Assembly (NCBI GenBank): GCA_020629315.1
Contig: JAHDDO010000007.1
Span: 9,067 to 73,066 of the forward strand
DNA length: 64,000 nucleotides
DNA from: Saprospiraceae bacterium
GTDB lineage: Bacteria > Bacteroidota > Bacteroidia > Chitinophagales > Saprospiraceae
Direction of reading: 5' to 3'
In this document: piece by piece, positions 17,759 through 26,286 of the stretch
Layout: each line of letters starts with the position of its first letter
Position numbering within the stretch: position 1 is the first letter of the stretch
The notes under the pieces: model-generated
Told to the model about the DNA's origin: nothing
The model's input: the letters and a program-made list of their open reading frames with translations, nothing else
Database searches by the model: none
Program-made: the position numbers and the translations under genes

Positions 17759-19246
17759 TCATTTTTTCCTTCGCTTCTTTTTTCTTCTAGGAGCGCCCTG
17801 ACCATCACGGGCCGAACTTTGGTGCCGCTTTTGCCCTCTTGTTCCTCGCTTGTTCCAGTGCTTCTTACCTTTGCCACCTCTACCCCCTTTTTCTTTAGAT
17901 TTCTGCTCTTCGTAATTCAGGTTTCGATCCGAATCAATATGAAATTTCTCATATTCATTCATCAGCACTTTAGCTATCAACTCCTCCTTAGACAAATTAC
18001 CAAAAAGTGTGATAGCCTGATCCAATAATTCAGGATCGAGTTTCTTCTTAGTGGGCGTATTCAAGACATTTTTAGCCCAATTACGCACTCTGATGTTCAA
18101 TACATCTTTGGACTCAGGTACCAAAATTTTCTTAAACTCAATCTTTAAGGTCTTTTCTATTCGATTCAGCTTGTATCGCTCTCGTCCATTTGTAAAGCAA
18201 ATAGAAACCCCTTTTTTTCCAGCTCTTGCCGTCCGACCAGACCGGTGCGTGTAATATGCCACACTATCAGGTAAAGAAAAATGAAAAACATGGCTTAGGT
18301 CCTGAACATCTATACCTCTCGCAGCTACATCCGTCGCTACAAGTAATTGTAATTCATTTTTTCTAAATCGCTGCATTACGCGATCCCTTTGCGCCTGAGA
18401 TAGATCTCCATGCAAGGCATCCACCTTGTAATCTACTGAGATCAATCGCTCCGCTAACTCCTGGGTGTCTCGCTTCGTCCGACAAAAAACCACGCCTCGC
18501 ATATCGCCATGAATATCCAGAAATCGCTTCAGTGCCTCCGACTTATCCTGGGTTTTGACAACAACATATCGATGCTTGATATTTTTGTTTATCTCACTTT
18601 TTGGATTTATCCGTATCTCAAATGGATCGTGCATATACTCAGCCACAATCTTCTTGATAAAGTCTGGCATGGTTGCAGAAAAAAGCCACGTCAGTTTATC
18701 GTCAGGCGTATATTGAAGAATTTCATCCAACTCATCCTTAAATCCCATATTAAGCATTTCATCCGCTTCATCTAGGACCAAAAATTTAAGTTGATTTAAT
18801 TTTACAGCCTTACGCTTTATCAAGTCAATGAGTCGACCGGGCGTAGCAATAATTACGTGCTGTGTCTTTTTAAGAGCTCGTATTTGTACTCGGATCTCTT
18901 GACCACCATACACAGCCAGCATATTTATTTTTTCCTTGTACTTCCCAAATAAATGTAACTGCTCCGCAATCTGTTTTCCTAACTCTCGCGTAGGAGCCAA
19001 GATGAGCCCTTGAGTGTACTCCTCAGAAGCATTGACCGCTTCAATCAAAGGCAATCCAAACGCCGCTGTTTTCCCGGTACCTGTCTGTGCCAACCCGATC
19101 AGATCACGGGGCTCGTTCATTAATTTAGGGATAGCCGCCGCTTGGATTTCCGTTGGCTTTTTGAAACCCAATTCCTCGATTGCTTTTAGTACTTCTCCAG
19201 AAATACCTAACTGCTCAAAATTTTCCAATGTATGTTTTTTCTGCAC
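17759..19246 (-). CDS. DEAD-box RNA helicase
   Basis: A 495-residue ATP-dependent RNA helicase of the RhlE/DeaD group that remodels RNA duplexes, typically in ribosome assembly or RNA decay. Motifs: Q-motif GFKKPTEIQ, walker A AQTGTGKT, DEAD (VLDEADEML), SAT (FSATMP), and VI HRSGRTARAG. A 60-residue Lys/Arg/Gly-rich C-terminal tail gives non-specific RNA binding. The annotated start is GTG at 19246; an in-frame TTG at residue 7 (MENFEQLGIS) is a possible alternative. An unusual hairpin cluster lies 108-250 bp upstream. Confidence 0.93.
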   Translation of the reverse strand: MQKKHTLENFEQLGISGEVLKAIEELGFKKPTEIQAAAIPKLMNEPRDLIGLAQTGTGKTAAFGLPLIEAVNASEEYTQGLILAPTRELGKQIAEQLHLFGKYKEKINMLAVYGGQEIRVQIRALKKTQHVIIATPGRLIDLIKRKAVKLNQLKFLVLDEADEMLNMGFKDELDEILQYTPDDKLTWLFSATMPDFIKKIVAEYMHDPFEIRINPKSEINKNIKHRYVVVKTQDKSEALKRFLDIHGDMRGVVFCRTKRDTQELAERLISVDYKVDALHGDLSQAQRDRVMQRFRKNELQLLVATDVAARGIDVQDLSHVFHFSLPDSVAYYTHRSGRTARAGKKGVSICFTNGRERYKLNRIEKTLKIEFKKILVPESKDVLNIRVRNWAKNVLNTPTKKKLDPELLDQAITLFGNLSKEELIAKVLMNEYEKFHIDSDRNLNYEEQKSKEKGGRGGKGKKHWNKRGTRGQKRHQSSARDGQGAPRRKKKRRKK

Positions 19247-19353
19247 TAAAGGCCGTGCCCGGCTGTAATGAGGCGCAAAGTAACGACAATTGCAGGGAAA
19301 GAAGCGTCTTTGATCATAATTATCATGCGAGGTATTGTATTTCCTGGGGCGAC

Positions 19354-19496
19354 TCCTGATGAACGCTTCATCAGGACCGGGTGCCTACAGGCTACGTATT
19401 CACTCGGTCCTGAAATCTTTCAGGACTGCTGCATCTGACGAATGCAGCACCTTCCATCCCCCTATCGCGTAACAGCCTGGCCCTTGCCAGACTGTT
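19354..19496 (+). repeat. Cluster of five overlapping inverted repeats
   Basis: In 143 bp of GC-richer DNA between two minus-strand genes I count five stems: TCCTGATGAA/TTCATCAGGA (19354-19376, 3-nt loop); GGACCGGGTG/CACTCGGTCC (19374-19410); GTCCTGAAA/TTTCAGGAC (19407-19426); TGCTGCAT/ATGCAGCA (19427-19449); AACAGcCTGGC/GCCAGaCTGTT (19471-19496). Neighbouring stems share bases, so alternative folds are possible. Two near-misses (19380-19404 region and 406/427) are G-U pairs only if the plus strand is the RNA. There is no ORF. It may be a structured RNA or a REP-like palindromic element. Confidence 0.6.
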
Positions 19497-19513
19497 GGTC
19501 ATGGTATTATTCG

Positions 19514-20164
19514 CTAAAAACGTATTGAATATCCTATGCTCGCATTTATAAAAAATGGCGTGTTGGCAATACCAATCTCTCGAGCTACATGAATTATTTC
19601 TTGATCATCTCTATTGGTAGAAATGCTGAGTGAATCATTATCCAAACTAGATCCTACCTTAGGCCACCATCTAACATTAGGAACGATCATAATTCCCTTC
19701 AAAAAATTATTCGCATTCTTGAAAGGGCGCAAATTAGCATACGCACCTAGTCCTAGAGTAAATGTGGTATACTCACCCAAGATGTTTTCAGAAACCTGCA
19801 TAGCTCCACCATCATACAATTCAAACTTGTGCCATTTTGGCTCTGCTCTCACGTTTAACCAATTAGTAAAACGGTAGCCAAGCCCAAATCCAGTCGTCCA
19901 AGGGATATGTATGTCTAGCCCATTCGCTTTATCTGGCCCTTCTTCCAAAAATTCATTATTCATATTCAAGGATACACCGTGCGAATAATCAAAAATGAAT
20001 CGCTTGAACATTATATTTCCTTCTACATTATAGCCGCCAAGACTAAGTTGAGACAGTCCAAAAACTATATTTACCCGATTCTCTAGTGCTTGTGCATTGA
20101 GGCTTGAAAAAACAGCGCAAATTAGAAATCCCGCCAATAATGTGATCATGCTACATCTTTTCAT
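19514..20164 (-). CDS. Outer-membrane beta-barrel-like protein
   Basis: The ATG at 20164 gives a signal peptide (MKRCSMITLLAGFLICAVFSSLNAQ); the ORF track start at 20188 adds eight residues that precede it. The mature 190 or so residues alternate polar and aromatic residues (GLGYRFTNWLNVRAEPKWHKFELY, LGLGAYANLRPF) and end in an aromatic, SIGYSIRF, as outer-membrane barrels do. Function unknown. It lies between the AraC-type regulator gene (upstream, 72-96 bp) and the hairpin cluster. Confidence 0.65.
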   Translation of the reverse strand: MKRCSMITLLAGFLICAVFSSLNAQALENRVNIVFGLSQLSLGGYNVEGNIMFKRFIFDYSHGVSLNMNNEFLEEGPDKANGLDIHIPWTTGFGLGYRFTNWLNVRAEPKWHKFELYDGGAMQVSENILGEYTTFTLGLGAYANLRPFKNANNFLKGIMIVPNVRWWPKVGSSLDNDSLSISTNRDDQEIIHVAREIGIANTPFFINASIGYSIRF

Positions 20165-20259
20165 TGTATTAATTTTTTGTTGACTCAAAAATGAAAAGAA
20201 GCATAGCCTAAATCGCCCCAGAATGAAAGATGAGACCTTTTTATCCGAGTAAATACGGC

Positions 20260-21393
20260 TTATCCTGGAAGATGAGACTTTTGAAACTGAGAAGGCGTTT
20301 GGCCTGTTTGCTGCTTAAAATGCCTATGTAAACTAGCTTTTGAATTAAATCCACATTCATAGGCTAGTGATAAAATGGTGTACTGCTTATTATCGGGTAC
20401 CTTCAACTTTTCCTGTAACAATGCCACTCTTTTCTGAGCAATGTAATCGTAAAATGGTTTTCCATACACCGTATTAATAGCTTGAGATAAATTGTTAGGG
20501 TGTACGTCTAAACGAGCAGCAAGATCCGCTACTTTTAATTGCGCTTGACTAAATAATTGTTCTTCATCTACCATTTCATCCAGTGCTTCAAATAGTGATT
20601 TGGCACCTTGCTCATTTAACGAAGACTTCCGATACTTAATCGCGGGCTCTGTTATTGCATCCCCTTCAGAAAGTCCATGTGCTTTTCCCAATCCACCTGG
20701 GCTTTCAGCATTGTATTGTTTTATACCATGATAGCTTACATACAAGGTCCCGATATATACTACTACCGATATAATGATGTACACAAAATCTATATTTTGA
20801 ATCACATCTACATTGTACAACAAAAAGAAGACTAAGGATACAGAATAAACAGCGATAAGGAAATAGGTAAAATGACGTAACCAGTTTAGATCTATATGAT
20901 CGATAGCGCTGTAATTCTCTTTTAAGTTCTCTCGTCTTCTTTTTAGAACCCTAAGTATCCATATTCCTGCTAGTATACTGAAGCTAATATGACCTTTAAA
21001 GAAAAAATGATACAACCAATTAGGATCAGTAAACTTTTGCTGAATTACAGCTTCAAAAGGAGCACTTAACCACCAAATATCTAAAACTAAATAAACCGTA
21101 AACGGTATAGCAAAAACATATATCCACCAGAAACGAATATGCCAAGCTCCAAATAATAATTGTATAGCAAAAAGAAGAAAGGCAGATATTAACCAAAGGG
21201 GCAATGCATTATTAAAAAAGAAAATGGTGGGTGTAAGATTATGATTTAATTGGCTGTTCGTATAAATGAGAAATGCCAAGATTAGATTCATCACCAAAAG
21301 GCTATAGTCATATATCTTCTTCTGTCTTTTATTCAGTATAAACAGAATAAATAAACCAATAATGCTAATTGACGCTATACTTACCGGATCCAA
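20260..21393 (-). CDS. 7TM AraC-family transcriptional regulator
   Basis: A 377-residue membrane-tethered regulator. The first 230 residues contain about seven hydrophobic segments; the C-terminal 100 residues are an AraC/XylS double helix-turn-helix (VADLAARLDVHPNNLSQAIN and ILSLAYECGFNSKASLHRHFKQQTGQTPSQFQ). Such proteins probably sense an extracellular or membrane signal and bind DNA directly. Upstream on the same strand is the three-gene DJ-1/hydrolase/NTF2 operon, whose last gene ends 53 bp away; regulation of that operon or of the outer-membrane protein downstream is a guess. Confidence 0.85.
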   Translation of the reverse strand: MDPVSIASISIIGLFILFILNKRQKKIYDYSLLVMNLILAFLIYTNSQLNHNLTPTIFFFNNALPLWLISAFLLFAIQLLFGAWHIRFWWIYVFAIPFTVYLVLDIWWLSAPFEAVIQQKFTDPNWLYHFFFKGHISFSILAGIWILRVLKRRRENLKENYSAIDHIDLNWLRHFTYFLIAVYSVSLVFFLLYNVDVIQNIDFVYIIISVVVYIGTLYVSYHGIKQYNAESPGGLGKAHGLSEGDAITEPAIKYRKSSLNEQGAKSLFEALDEMVDEEQLFSQAQLKVADLAARLDVHPNNLSQAINTVYGKPFYDYIAQKRVALLQEKLKVPDNKQYTILSLAYECGFNSKASLHRHFKQQTGQTPSQFQKSHLPG

Positions 21394-21446
21394 TAGACAA
21401 CTTTAATTGGATATAAAGATAAGCATAGCGCCAAGCTATTAACAAG

Positions 21447-21884
21447 CTACTCAGGAATCTCTCTCGAAGTATAACTCTTGTGAACAATGCGCCACTGTCC
21501 TTCATACTTTAGTAGGAGGAAATAATCCGTAAATACTTTCCAACCAGGAATCAAGATTTCTACCTTGGCCATAGCTGCATCGTTTTCATGATCTATCGAA
21601 ATTATACGCCCTTGTCTGCTGTTCTTTTCACCAACTTTAATGCCTCCTATATAATCTTGACCTTTCCATATCCTGAGACTGTCAGATTCTGTTACACTAT
21701 ATAAATTAAAATCTGGATGAAAAGCCCGGTCTAATCGTTCAGGCTCACCATTAGCTGTTCCTTCAATATAGTCCATCAACGTTTGAGAAATCAATGCTAG
21801 TTCAGATGGCTTTTCTTGTCCTACCCCTATGATTGGGATTAGACATATCAAAGAAAAAATAAATACAATATTTCGTTTTATCAT
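21447..21884 (-). CDS. Secreted NTF2-like protein (lumazine-binding-like family)
   Basis: A 145-residue protein with a signal peptide (IVFIFSLICLIPIIGVGQ) and an NTF2-like body of the kind called putative lumazine-binding: helix with LMDYIEGTANGEPERLDRAFHPDF, then strands ending in YFLLLKYEGQWRIVHKSYTS. These proteins have a ligand pocket but often no known reaction. It overlaps the stop of the serine-hydrolase-like gene by 4 bp, so it is translationally coupled and last in the operon. Confidence 0.75.
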   Translation of the reverse strand: MIKRNIVFIFSLICLIPIIGVGQEKPSELALISQTLMDYIEGTANGEPERLDRAFHPDFNLYSVTESDSLRIWKGQDYIGGIKVGEKNSRQGRIISIDHENDAAMAKVEILIPGWKVFTDYFLLLKYEGQWRIVHKSYTSREIPE

Positions 21885-23581
21885 GACTTATTTATTTTTT
21901 GGTTTTCAACATATACTTTTTTAAATGCAACATCTTTTATGTGATAATTTGAAATATCCAATCTCACTATCTCTCCTTGCTCATCTTCAACAAAATGTAG
22001 TTTAGCAAAGTCTGGGTCATCCGAATAAAAGACGCCTTCAGTCAATGGTCGAAGCACTACTCTTTCTTTTTGATTTCTAAGGATTAATTGCTCATCTTCC
22101 AATAGCAATTGTAATTGATTCCCGAAAGTTGCATTGGCAAAGGACCCAACAAAACGTTTCAAATAACTTTTATCAAGTTTTGCGGCAACATACTTTTCGA
22201 AAACTACATCGTCTCTATTCGGGATATGAAGGGTCAGTCGACCGTCTTTGATACTGACATCGTATCCCTTTCTAAAATCTATAAAAAAGGTTTCACTGCT
22301 GGTAGGGTTTAAATCCACGTTCCAATTGTACCGTTCTTCGAAATACGTAAGCGTATCATTTCGCAAACGTACGCTAGCCTTTGATTCACTTACTGAATCC
22401 CAGTAATCACCGCACAAGGATTGTTTTTCAGTTAGGGCTAATGGCACATAATTGGGTGTATCGTTTGGCGTACTATCTTCAAAATATTCCGTCAAATAAA
22501 GCTCGGAACATATAGTGGCCAAGTGGCCATTATACCTACCAAAATTACCTAATACGACAATCGCCAAATCTTGGTCAGGATATCGAATCATTTTTGCAGC
22601 ATAATTTTCCGTAACTCCAATCTGATAATATTTATCCGTACCTCTATAATCCCAAAATCTATGCTGACCCACAAACATGGCTTGATTAGCTTCCATGACT
22701 GGGCTACCTTCATCTAACACATACTCATCCATTTTTTTCCAAATATCAGAACTCCCAATCTGTGGTCGCCAGAAATTATCCACCCATTTTAGCATATCAG
22801 CAGCACTGGTATACAATCGATCCGGAATCAGTTTATTTTCCTGTGTGCTATATAAGCTAAACGCATCTCCAGAAGGTATATAGCCCTGGGCTAGATTAGG
22901 AATGCTTTCGTTACCTTGTCGTATATAACTATGGTTCATATTGAGCGGTTCGAATATCTCTGTAGCTACGAATTCCTTCCATGGCATTCCACTTACCTCC
23001 GTAATCAAGTCTTGAAGCAAACGCATTCCCGTTCTATTGTGCTGATGGTCTCCTGACTCCATACCATTGTAAGCTTCATCATATGTTAATAAGCTTTGTT
23101 GTAAATCAGTATCAATAGAATATTCTGGCTCACCTCCCGAAAGGGTTAAAAGAGAAAACAAGTTCTGTAATCCACTGTTGTGATGCAGTAAGGTGCCCAC
23201 TGGAATTTCATGTAATGCTTTTGGAAGGACATCGATATATGCACCAATCTCTTGCTTTAATGATAGTTGTTCTCGCTTATCAAGGAGTAGAACAGAAAAG
23301 GCAATCAGTTGGTCATTCATTCCAGGAAAATGAAAAACCGTTTTATCACTAATGGGAATACCATGTTCTAGATTGGCTAGTCCATAACTTGTGTTGAAAG
23401 CCACTTCTCCATCGCTAAGAATACCGACAGCGATACCTGGTTGTTTATCATTTGTCCAATCAGCAAAGATGCTATCAACTTGGACAATAGTAGGTGTAGA
23501 CTTCTTTTGTCCAAAGAGTAATCCAGTTACCAGGATTTGAAGGGCGATTAGCCCGTATGTACACATTTTCATTGTTTTCAT
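21881..23581 (-). CDS. Catalytically degenerate class C beta-lactamase-fold protein
   Basis: A secreted serine-hydrolase relative. I use ATG 23581 (MKTMKMCTYG), which gives a signal peptide and avoids overlap with the DJ-1 gene. The fold is recognisable: GIAVGILSDGEVAF, LLHHNSGL, TEVSGMPWKEFVATEIFEPLNM, and RYPDQDLAIVVLGN. But the catalytic SxxK position reads GMND (G96 and D99 in ORF numbering), the YxN position reads HNR (190-192), and the HxG/KTG position reads QIG. All three catalytic motifs are therefore lost. The C-terminal 200 residues are an extra beta domain. Likely a binding or sensing protein, not an enzyme. Confidence 0.82.
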   Translation of the reverse strand: MKTMKMCTYGLIALQILVTGLLFGQKKSTPTIVQVDSIFADWTNDKQPGIAVGILSDGEVAFNTSYGLANLEHGIPISDKTVFHFPGMNDQLIAFSVLLLDKREQLSLKQEIGAYIDVLPKALHEIPVGTLLHHNSGLQNLFSLLTLSGGEPEYSIDTDLQQSLLTYDEAYNGMESGDHQHNRTGMRLLQDLITEVSGMPWKEFVATEIFEPLNMNHSYIRQGNESIPNLAQGYIPSGDAFSLYSTQENKLIPDRLYTSAADMLKWVDNFWRPQIGSSDIWKKMDEYVLDEGSPVMEANQAMFVGQHRFWDYRGTDKYYQIGVTENYAAKMIRYPDQDLAIVVLGNFGRYNGHLATICSELYLTEYFEDSTPNDTPNYVPLALTEKQSLCGDYWDSVSESKASVRLRNDTLTYFEERYNWNVDLNPTSSETFFIDFRKGYDVSIKDGRLTLHIPNRDDVVFEKYVAAKLDKSYLKRFVGSFANATFGNQLQLLLEDEQLILRNQKERVVLRPLTEGVFYSDDPDFAKLHFVEDEQGEIVRLDISNYHIKDVAFKKVYVENQKINKS

Positions 23582-23582
23582 T

Positions 23583-24350
23583 TTATTTTCTTTTTTGAAT
23601 TTGTTCAATAATTAATTCAGCCACCTTTGCAGCTGAGCTAGGATCTTGACCAGTAATAAGTCGACCATCCGCCATATAGTACCCATCCCAGCCTTCTTCC
23701 GAAAAGCTAAAAAGCGCCCCTCGCTTAGTTAAAGCACCTTGCACAGAATCTTCAAAAGAAGAAAAGTAGCTTGCTTCAGTATTCTCAAATAAATCAGGAA
23801 ATCCGTTTACTTTTTTGCCAGATACGAGATATTGACCATTCGATAAGAGGATATTGGATAATCCATAACTACCATGACAGACAGCCGATACGATGCCATT
23901 GTTCTTTTCATAAATATGGGTGGCTACATTGTTGATAGCCTCGTTATTTGCGACACCAAACATGGCCGAACCTCCACCGCCATAATAAATGGCAGCATAC
24001 TTTGAAGGGTCAATTTCTAAAGGAGTAGCCGTTGTGGCTAGTTTATTCATAAAATCACAATCATAGAGATAAGACTTAATCAATGGATCTGATGTGTCAA
24101 AGTACCCAAGTGGCACGGCACCGCCATCAGGACTGACGAAGTCAATCGTATACCCTTGTTTAATTAGAACATCATAAGGCAGTACCAATTCAGCAAAATG
24201 ATTAGATGCGGCTATCCCTGTCGATCCGTATTGATCCGCATTAGATACGACAAAAAGAATAGAAATGGTGTCGCTAGGCAACGAATCACATTGGCCCACC
24301 TCACCAAATAATAAAAAGGAAACTAATAGTAGATAAATAACTTTTAACAT
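23583..24350 (-). CDS. Exported DJ-1/PfpI (class I glutamine amidotransferase-like) protein
   Basis: A 255-residue protein of the Hsp31/DJ-1 branch with an N-terminal signal peptide (about 1-21), unusual for a family that is mostly cytosolic. The nucleophile elbow is present (SAVCHGSYG, C158-H159), as is an acidic residue E54 in the position of the helper glutamate and a YYGGGGSAMFG loop. Activities known for relatives include glyoxalase III/deglycase, protease or chaperone. It is first in a three-gene operon with the degenerate serine hydrolase and an NTF2-like protein. A promoter match is 20 bp upstream. Confidence 0.85.
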   Translation of the reverse strand: MLKVIYLLLVSFLLFGEVGQCDSLPSDTISILFVVSNADQYGSTGIAASNHFAELVLPYDVLIKQGYTIDFVSPDGGAVPLGYFDTSDPLIKSYLYDCDFMNKLATTATPLEIDPSKYAAIYYGGGGSAMFGVANNEAINNVATHIYEKNNGIVSAVCHGSYGLSNILLSNGQYLVSGKKVNGFPDLFENTEASYFSSFEDSVQGALTKRGALFSFSEEGWDGYYMADGRLITGQDPSSAAKVAELIIEQIQKRK

Positions 24351-24369
24351 TGGAAATAATATTTATTCC

Positions 24370-24395
24370 CAAATGTAAATTACCGTTAAGCACAA
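24370..24395 (-). promoter_or_regulatory. Promoter for the DJ-1 operon
   Basis: On the minus strand, TTG (24395-24393), a 15-bp gap, then TACATTTG (24377-24370), an exact TAnnTTTG -7 box. The gap is a little short for Bacteroidota promoters. The predicted transcript start lies about 12 nt before the DJ-1 ATG. Confidence 0.45.
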
Positions 24396-24450
24396 CCGGA
24401 TTTACTTTATAAATCAGGAGTTCGGATTTATAAATTTGGACTAAAACCCG

Positions 24451-25491
24451 CTATTTTCCTTGCTTTTGGAAGGCGGCAGGTGTAATGCCGGTTAGTTTCT
24501 TGAAGGTGCTATAAAAGGTAGATTTCGAGTTGAAGCCACAGTCGTATCCGATAGATTCAAGGGTCAGACCCGTATCAGACAATAACATCTTCTTTGCCGC
24601 TTCTATTCGTTGTTCATTTAAATATTGTGGAAAACTCTTACCCATATTATCATTTAAAACCTGTGATAAAGTATGAGGTAAAATATGCAAGGCTTTGGCT
24701 ACATCTGCCAATTTCAAACTCGGATCCCTAAACCAATCATCTTTTTGTAATTCCACACTGAGCTGCGAAATGATGGCATTTGCTTTTGAAGGGTCAATCT
24801 TTCTGTTCTTATACTTCTCCCTAGTCTTTGCACCAGAAAAATCAGCTCGCTTTCTAAAGATCAGTTGCAATATCAATAGATAAAACATAAAGGAAAAAAG
24901 TAGCGCTCCCAATATGTATGATGTATATCCGCAAAAATAAAAAGCAGCCCAGATAGCTACATTCCCAACATAGATACTCAAATCCCATAGGCCTTGGGAG
25001 CCCAATGAACCTTCGGCTGATCTATTCCTAAATAAACGAAGTATATAAGGAAGCGCCAGTAAGGTATAACCTATCCACACTAGATAAATACCTCGAATGA
25101 TATACGGCCTCCATAAATCAATGTTATGCTCAAAGGGGTATCGGATATTAATAAAGAGTATAATGGCTAATAATATAGCTGCATGAATTTTCCAGAGAGA
25201 TCGAATCTTATCATCGCCGGCGTATATCGATCGCAGATAGAAATAGAGAAAAGGACCGATAAAAAAACAAGCTGTCAAACCAAATTGCAGAAATGAAAAG
25301 GCCAAGTCCGGATTGAAATAGAAAATAACTGACTTGCCTATACGGATACTAAGGAACAATAAAAACCCTCCCAAAAAGAAATTGGAAATATGTTTAGGCC
25401 TTTTAAAAAAGCTATAAAAGATCCCTAACAAAAACCCATTAAAGGCACCTAAAGCGCTAAAGAAAAATAACAGCTCCCTACTTACTTCCAT
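24451..25491 (-). CDS. 7TM AraC-family transcriptional regulator
   Basis: A 346-residue protein with the same plan as the other AraC protein in the window: about seven membrane segments in residues 1-215, then a C-terminal AraC HTH pair (LADVAKALHILPHTLSQVLND, LESIGYDCGFNSKSTFYSTFKKLTGITPAAFQ). It is directly upstream of, and on the same strand as, the DJ-1 operon (100 bp gap), so it is a likely regulator of that operon. This is inference from adjacency. Confidence 0.87.
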   Translation of the reverse strand: MEVSRELLFFFSALGAFNGFLLGIFYSFFKRPKHISNFFLGGFLLFLSIRIGKSVIFYFNPDLAFSFLQFGLTACFFIGPFLYFYLRSIYAGDDKIRSLWKIHAAILLAIILFINIRYPFEHNIDLWRPYIIRGIYLVWIGYTLLALPYILRLFRNRSAEGSLGSQGLWDLSIYVGNVAIWAAFYFCGYTSYILGALLFSFMFYLLILQLIFRKRADFSGAKTREKYKNRKIDPSKANAIISQLSVELQKDDWFRDPSLKLADVAKALHILPHTLSQVLNDNMGKSFPQYLNEQRIEAAKKMLLSDTGLTLESIGYDCGFNSKSTFYSTFKKLTGITPAAFQKQGK

Positions 25492-25548
25492 TTTAAAAAT
25501 TTGGCTTCTCTATGGCGTAAACGAAAAATGTAGCATTTGATTTTATTG

Positions 25549-26250
25549 CTAGTCTTGATTCTGTTTTATAAATGGAATGGCCCTTACACTATCCGCATTC
25601 TCCAAGCGTAATATGTAATAGCCAGGAATCAAATTAGAAATGTCGATCGCGGCACTAAAAGGGGTCTTAGTATGACTATTAGAAGCACCTAAAGAATAAA
25701 TACTATAATCGGTATACTCAGAATTTCCATATACCTGTAATACATCCATGGCAGGGTTAGGTGCGATGGTAATGTCTGAAACATCACTTTGCTCAATTGT
25801 TGCCGATGACAAATCAATGATGACTTCTTCTGTCAAAAGCAACTCTTCACAATCTGGGTAAGCGACTAATTCAATAGTAATGAAGGGAGATACTGTAATA
25901 TCATCTACATCTAAATCATCATTCGCATAGAAAAAAACGTAGAACAGACTTACTTGATCTGGAATGAGGATATTGGGCAGGTCGAAATCGCAATTGGTAT
26001 AAATGCCTGGTAGATATTCAATGTTTTGATCAGCTGTAGAAATATCGAAATTAGATTCATACCATTCTGGTACCGAAATTTTCCAGTTAAAATATAGCGT
26101 GTCCTCAGATATATTTTGGACATCATATTCTACTCTATAAATTTCCCCCGGTTGAAAGTCAACAATGCATTCACTTACTTTACTAATCTCTAGCTGAGTA
26201 GAACCAACAAAAGGTATACTCAATAATACATACAGAATGGTGTTCTTCAT
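25549..26250 (-). CDS. Secreted protein with T9SS type A sorting domain
   Basis: A 233-residue exported protein. Signal peptide about 1-17, a central region of about 130 residues that looks like an Ig-like/CARDB domain (VEYDVQNISEDTLYFNWKISVP), and a C-terminal type A sorting domain (ITIAPNPAMDVLQVYGN ... ISNLIPGYYILRLEN). It is predicted to be exported by the T9SS. No catalytic motif. The next gene upstream, 36 bp away, is a lipoprotein on the same strand. Confidence 0.7.
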   Translation of the reverse strand: MKNTILYVLLSIPFVGSTQLEISKVSECIVDFQPGEIYRVEYDVQNISEDTLYFNWKISVPEWYESNFDISTADQNIEYLPGIYTNCDFDLPNILIPDQVSLFYVFFYANDDLDVDDITVSPFITIELVAYPDCEELLLTEEVIIDLSSATIEQSDVSDITIAPNPAMDVLQVYGNSEYTDYSIYSLGASNSHTKTPFSAAIDISNLIPGYYILRLENADSVRAIPFIKQNQD

Positions 26251-26286
26251 GATCTCTTGTTTACCAAAAGATACAAGAATTCTGCT

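Noticed and set aside
19354-19400. Similarity of the hairpin cluster to an E. coli REP element
   Set aside because: Only a loose likeness (CCTGATG, GCCTACAGG); not enough to claim REP identity without a genome-wide copy count.
19465-19500. Possible integron attC site (AACAG ... CTGTTGG)
   Set aside because: The R' box does not fit GTTRRRY, and no integrase or cassette array is present.
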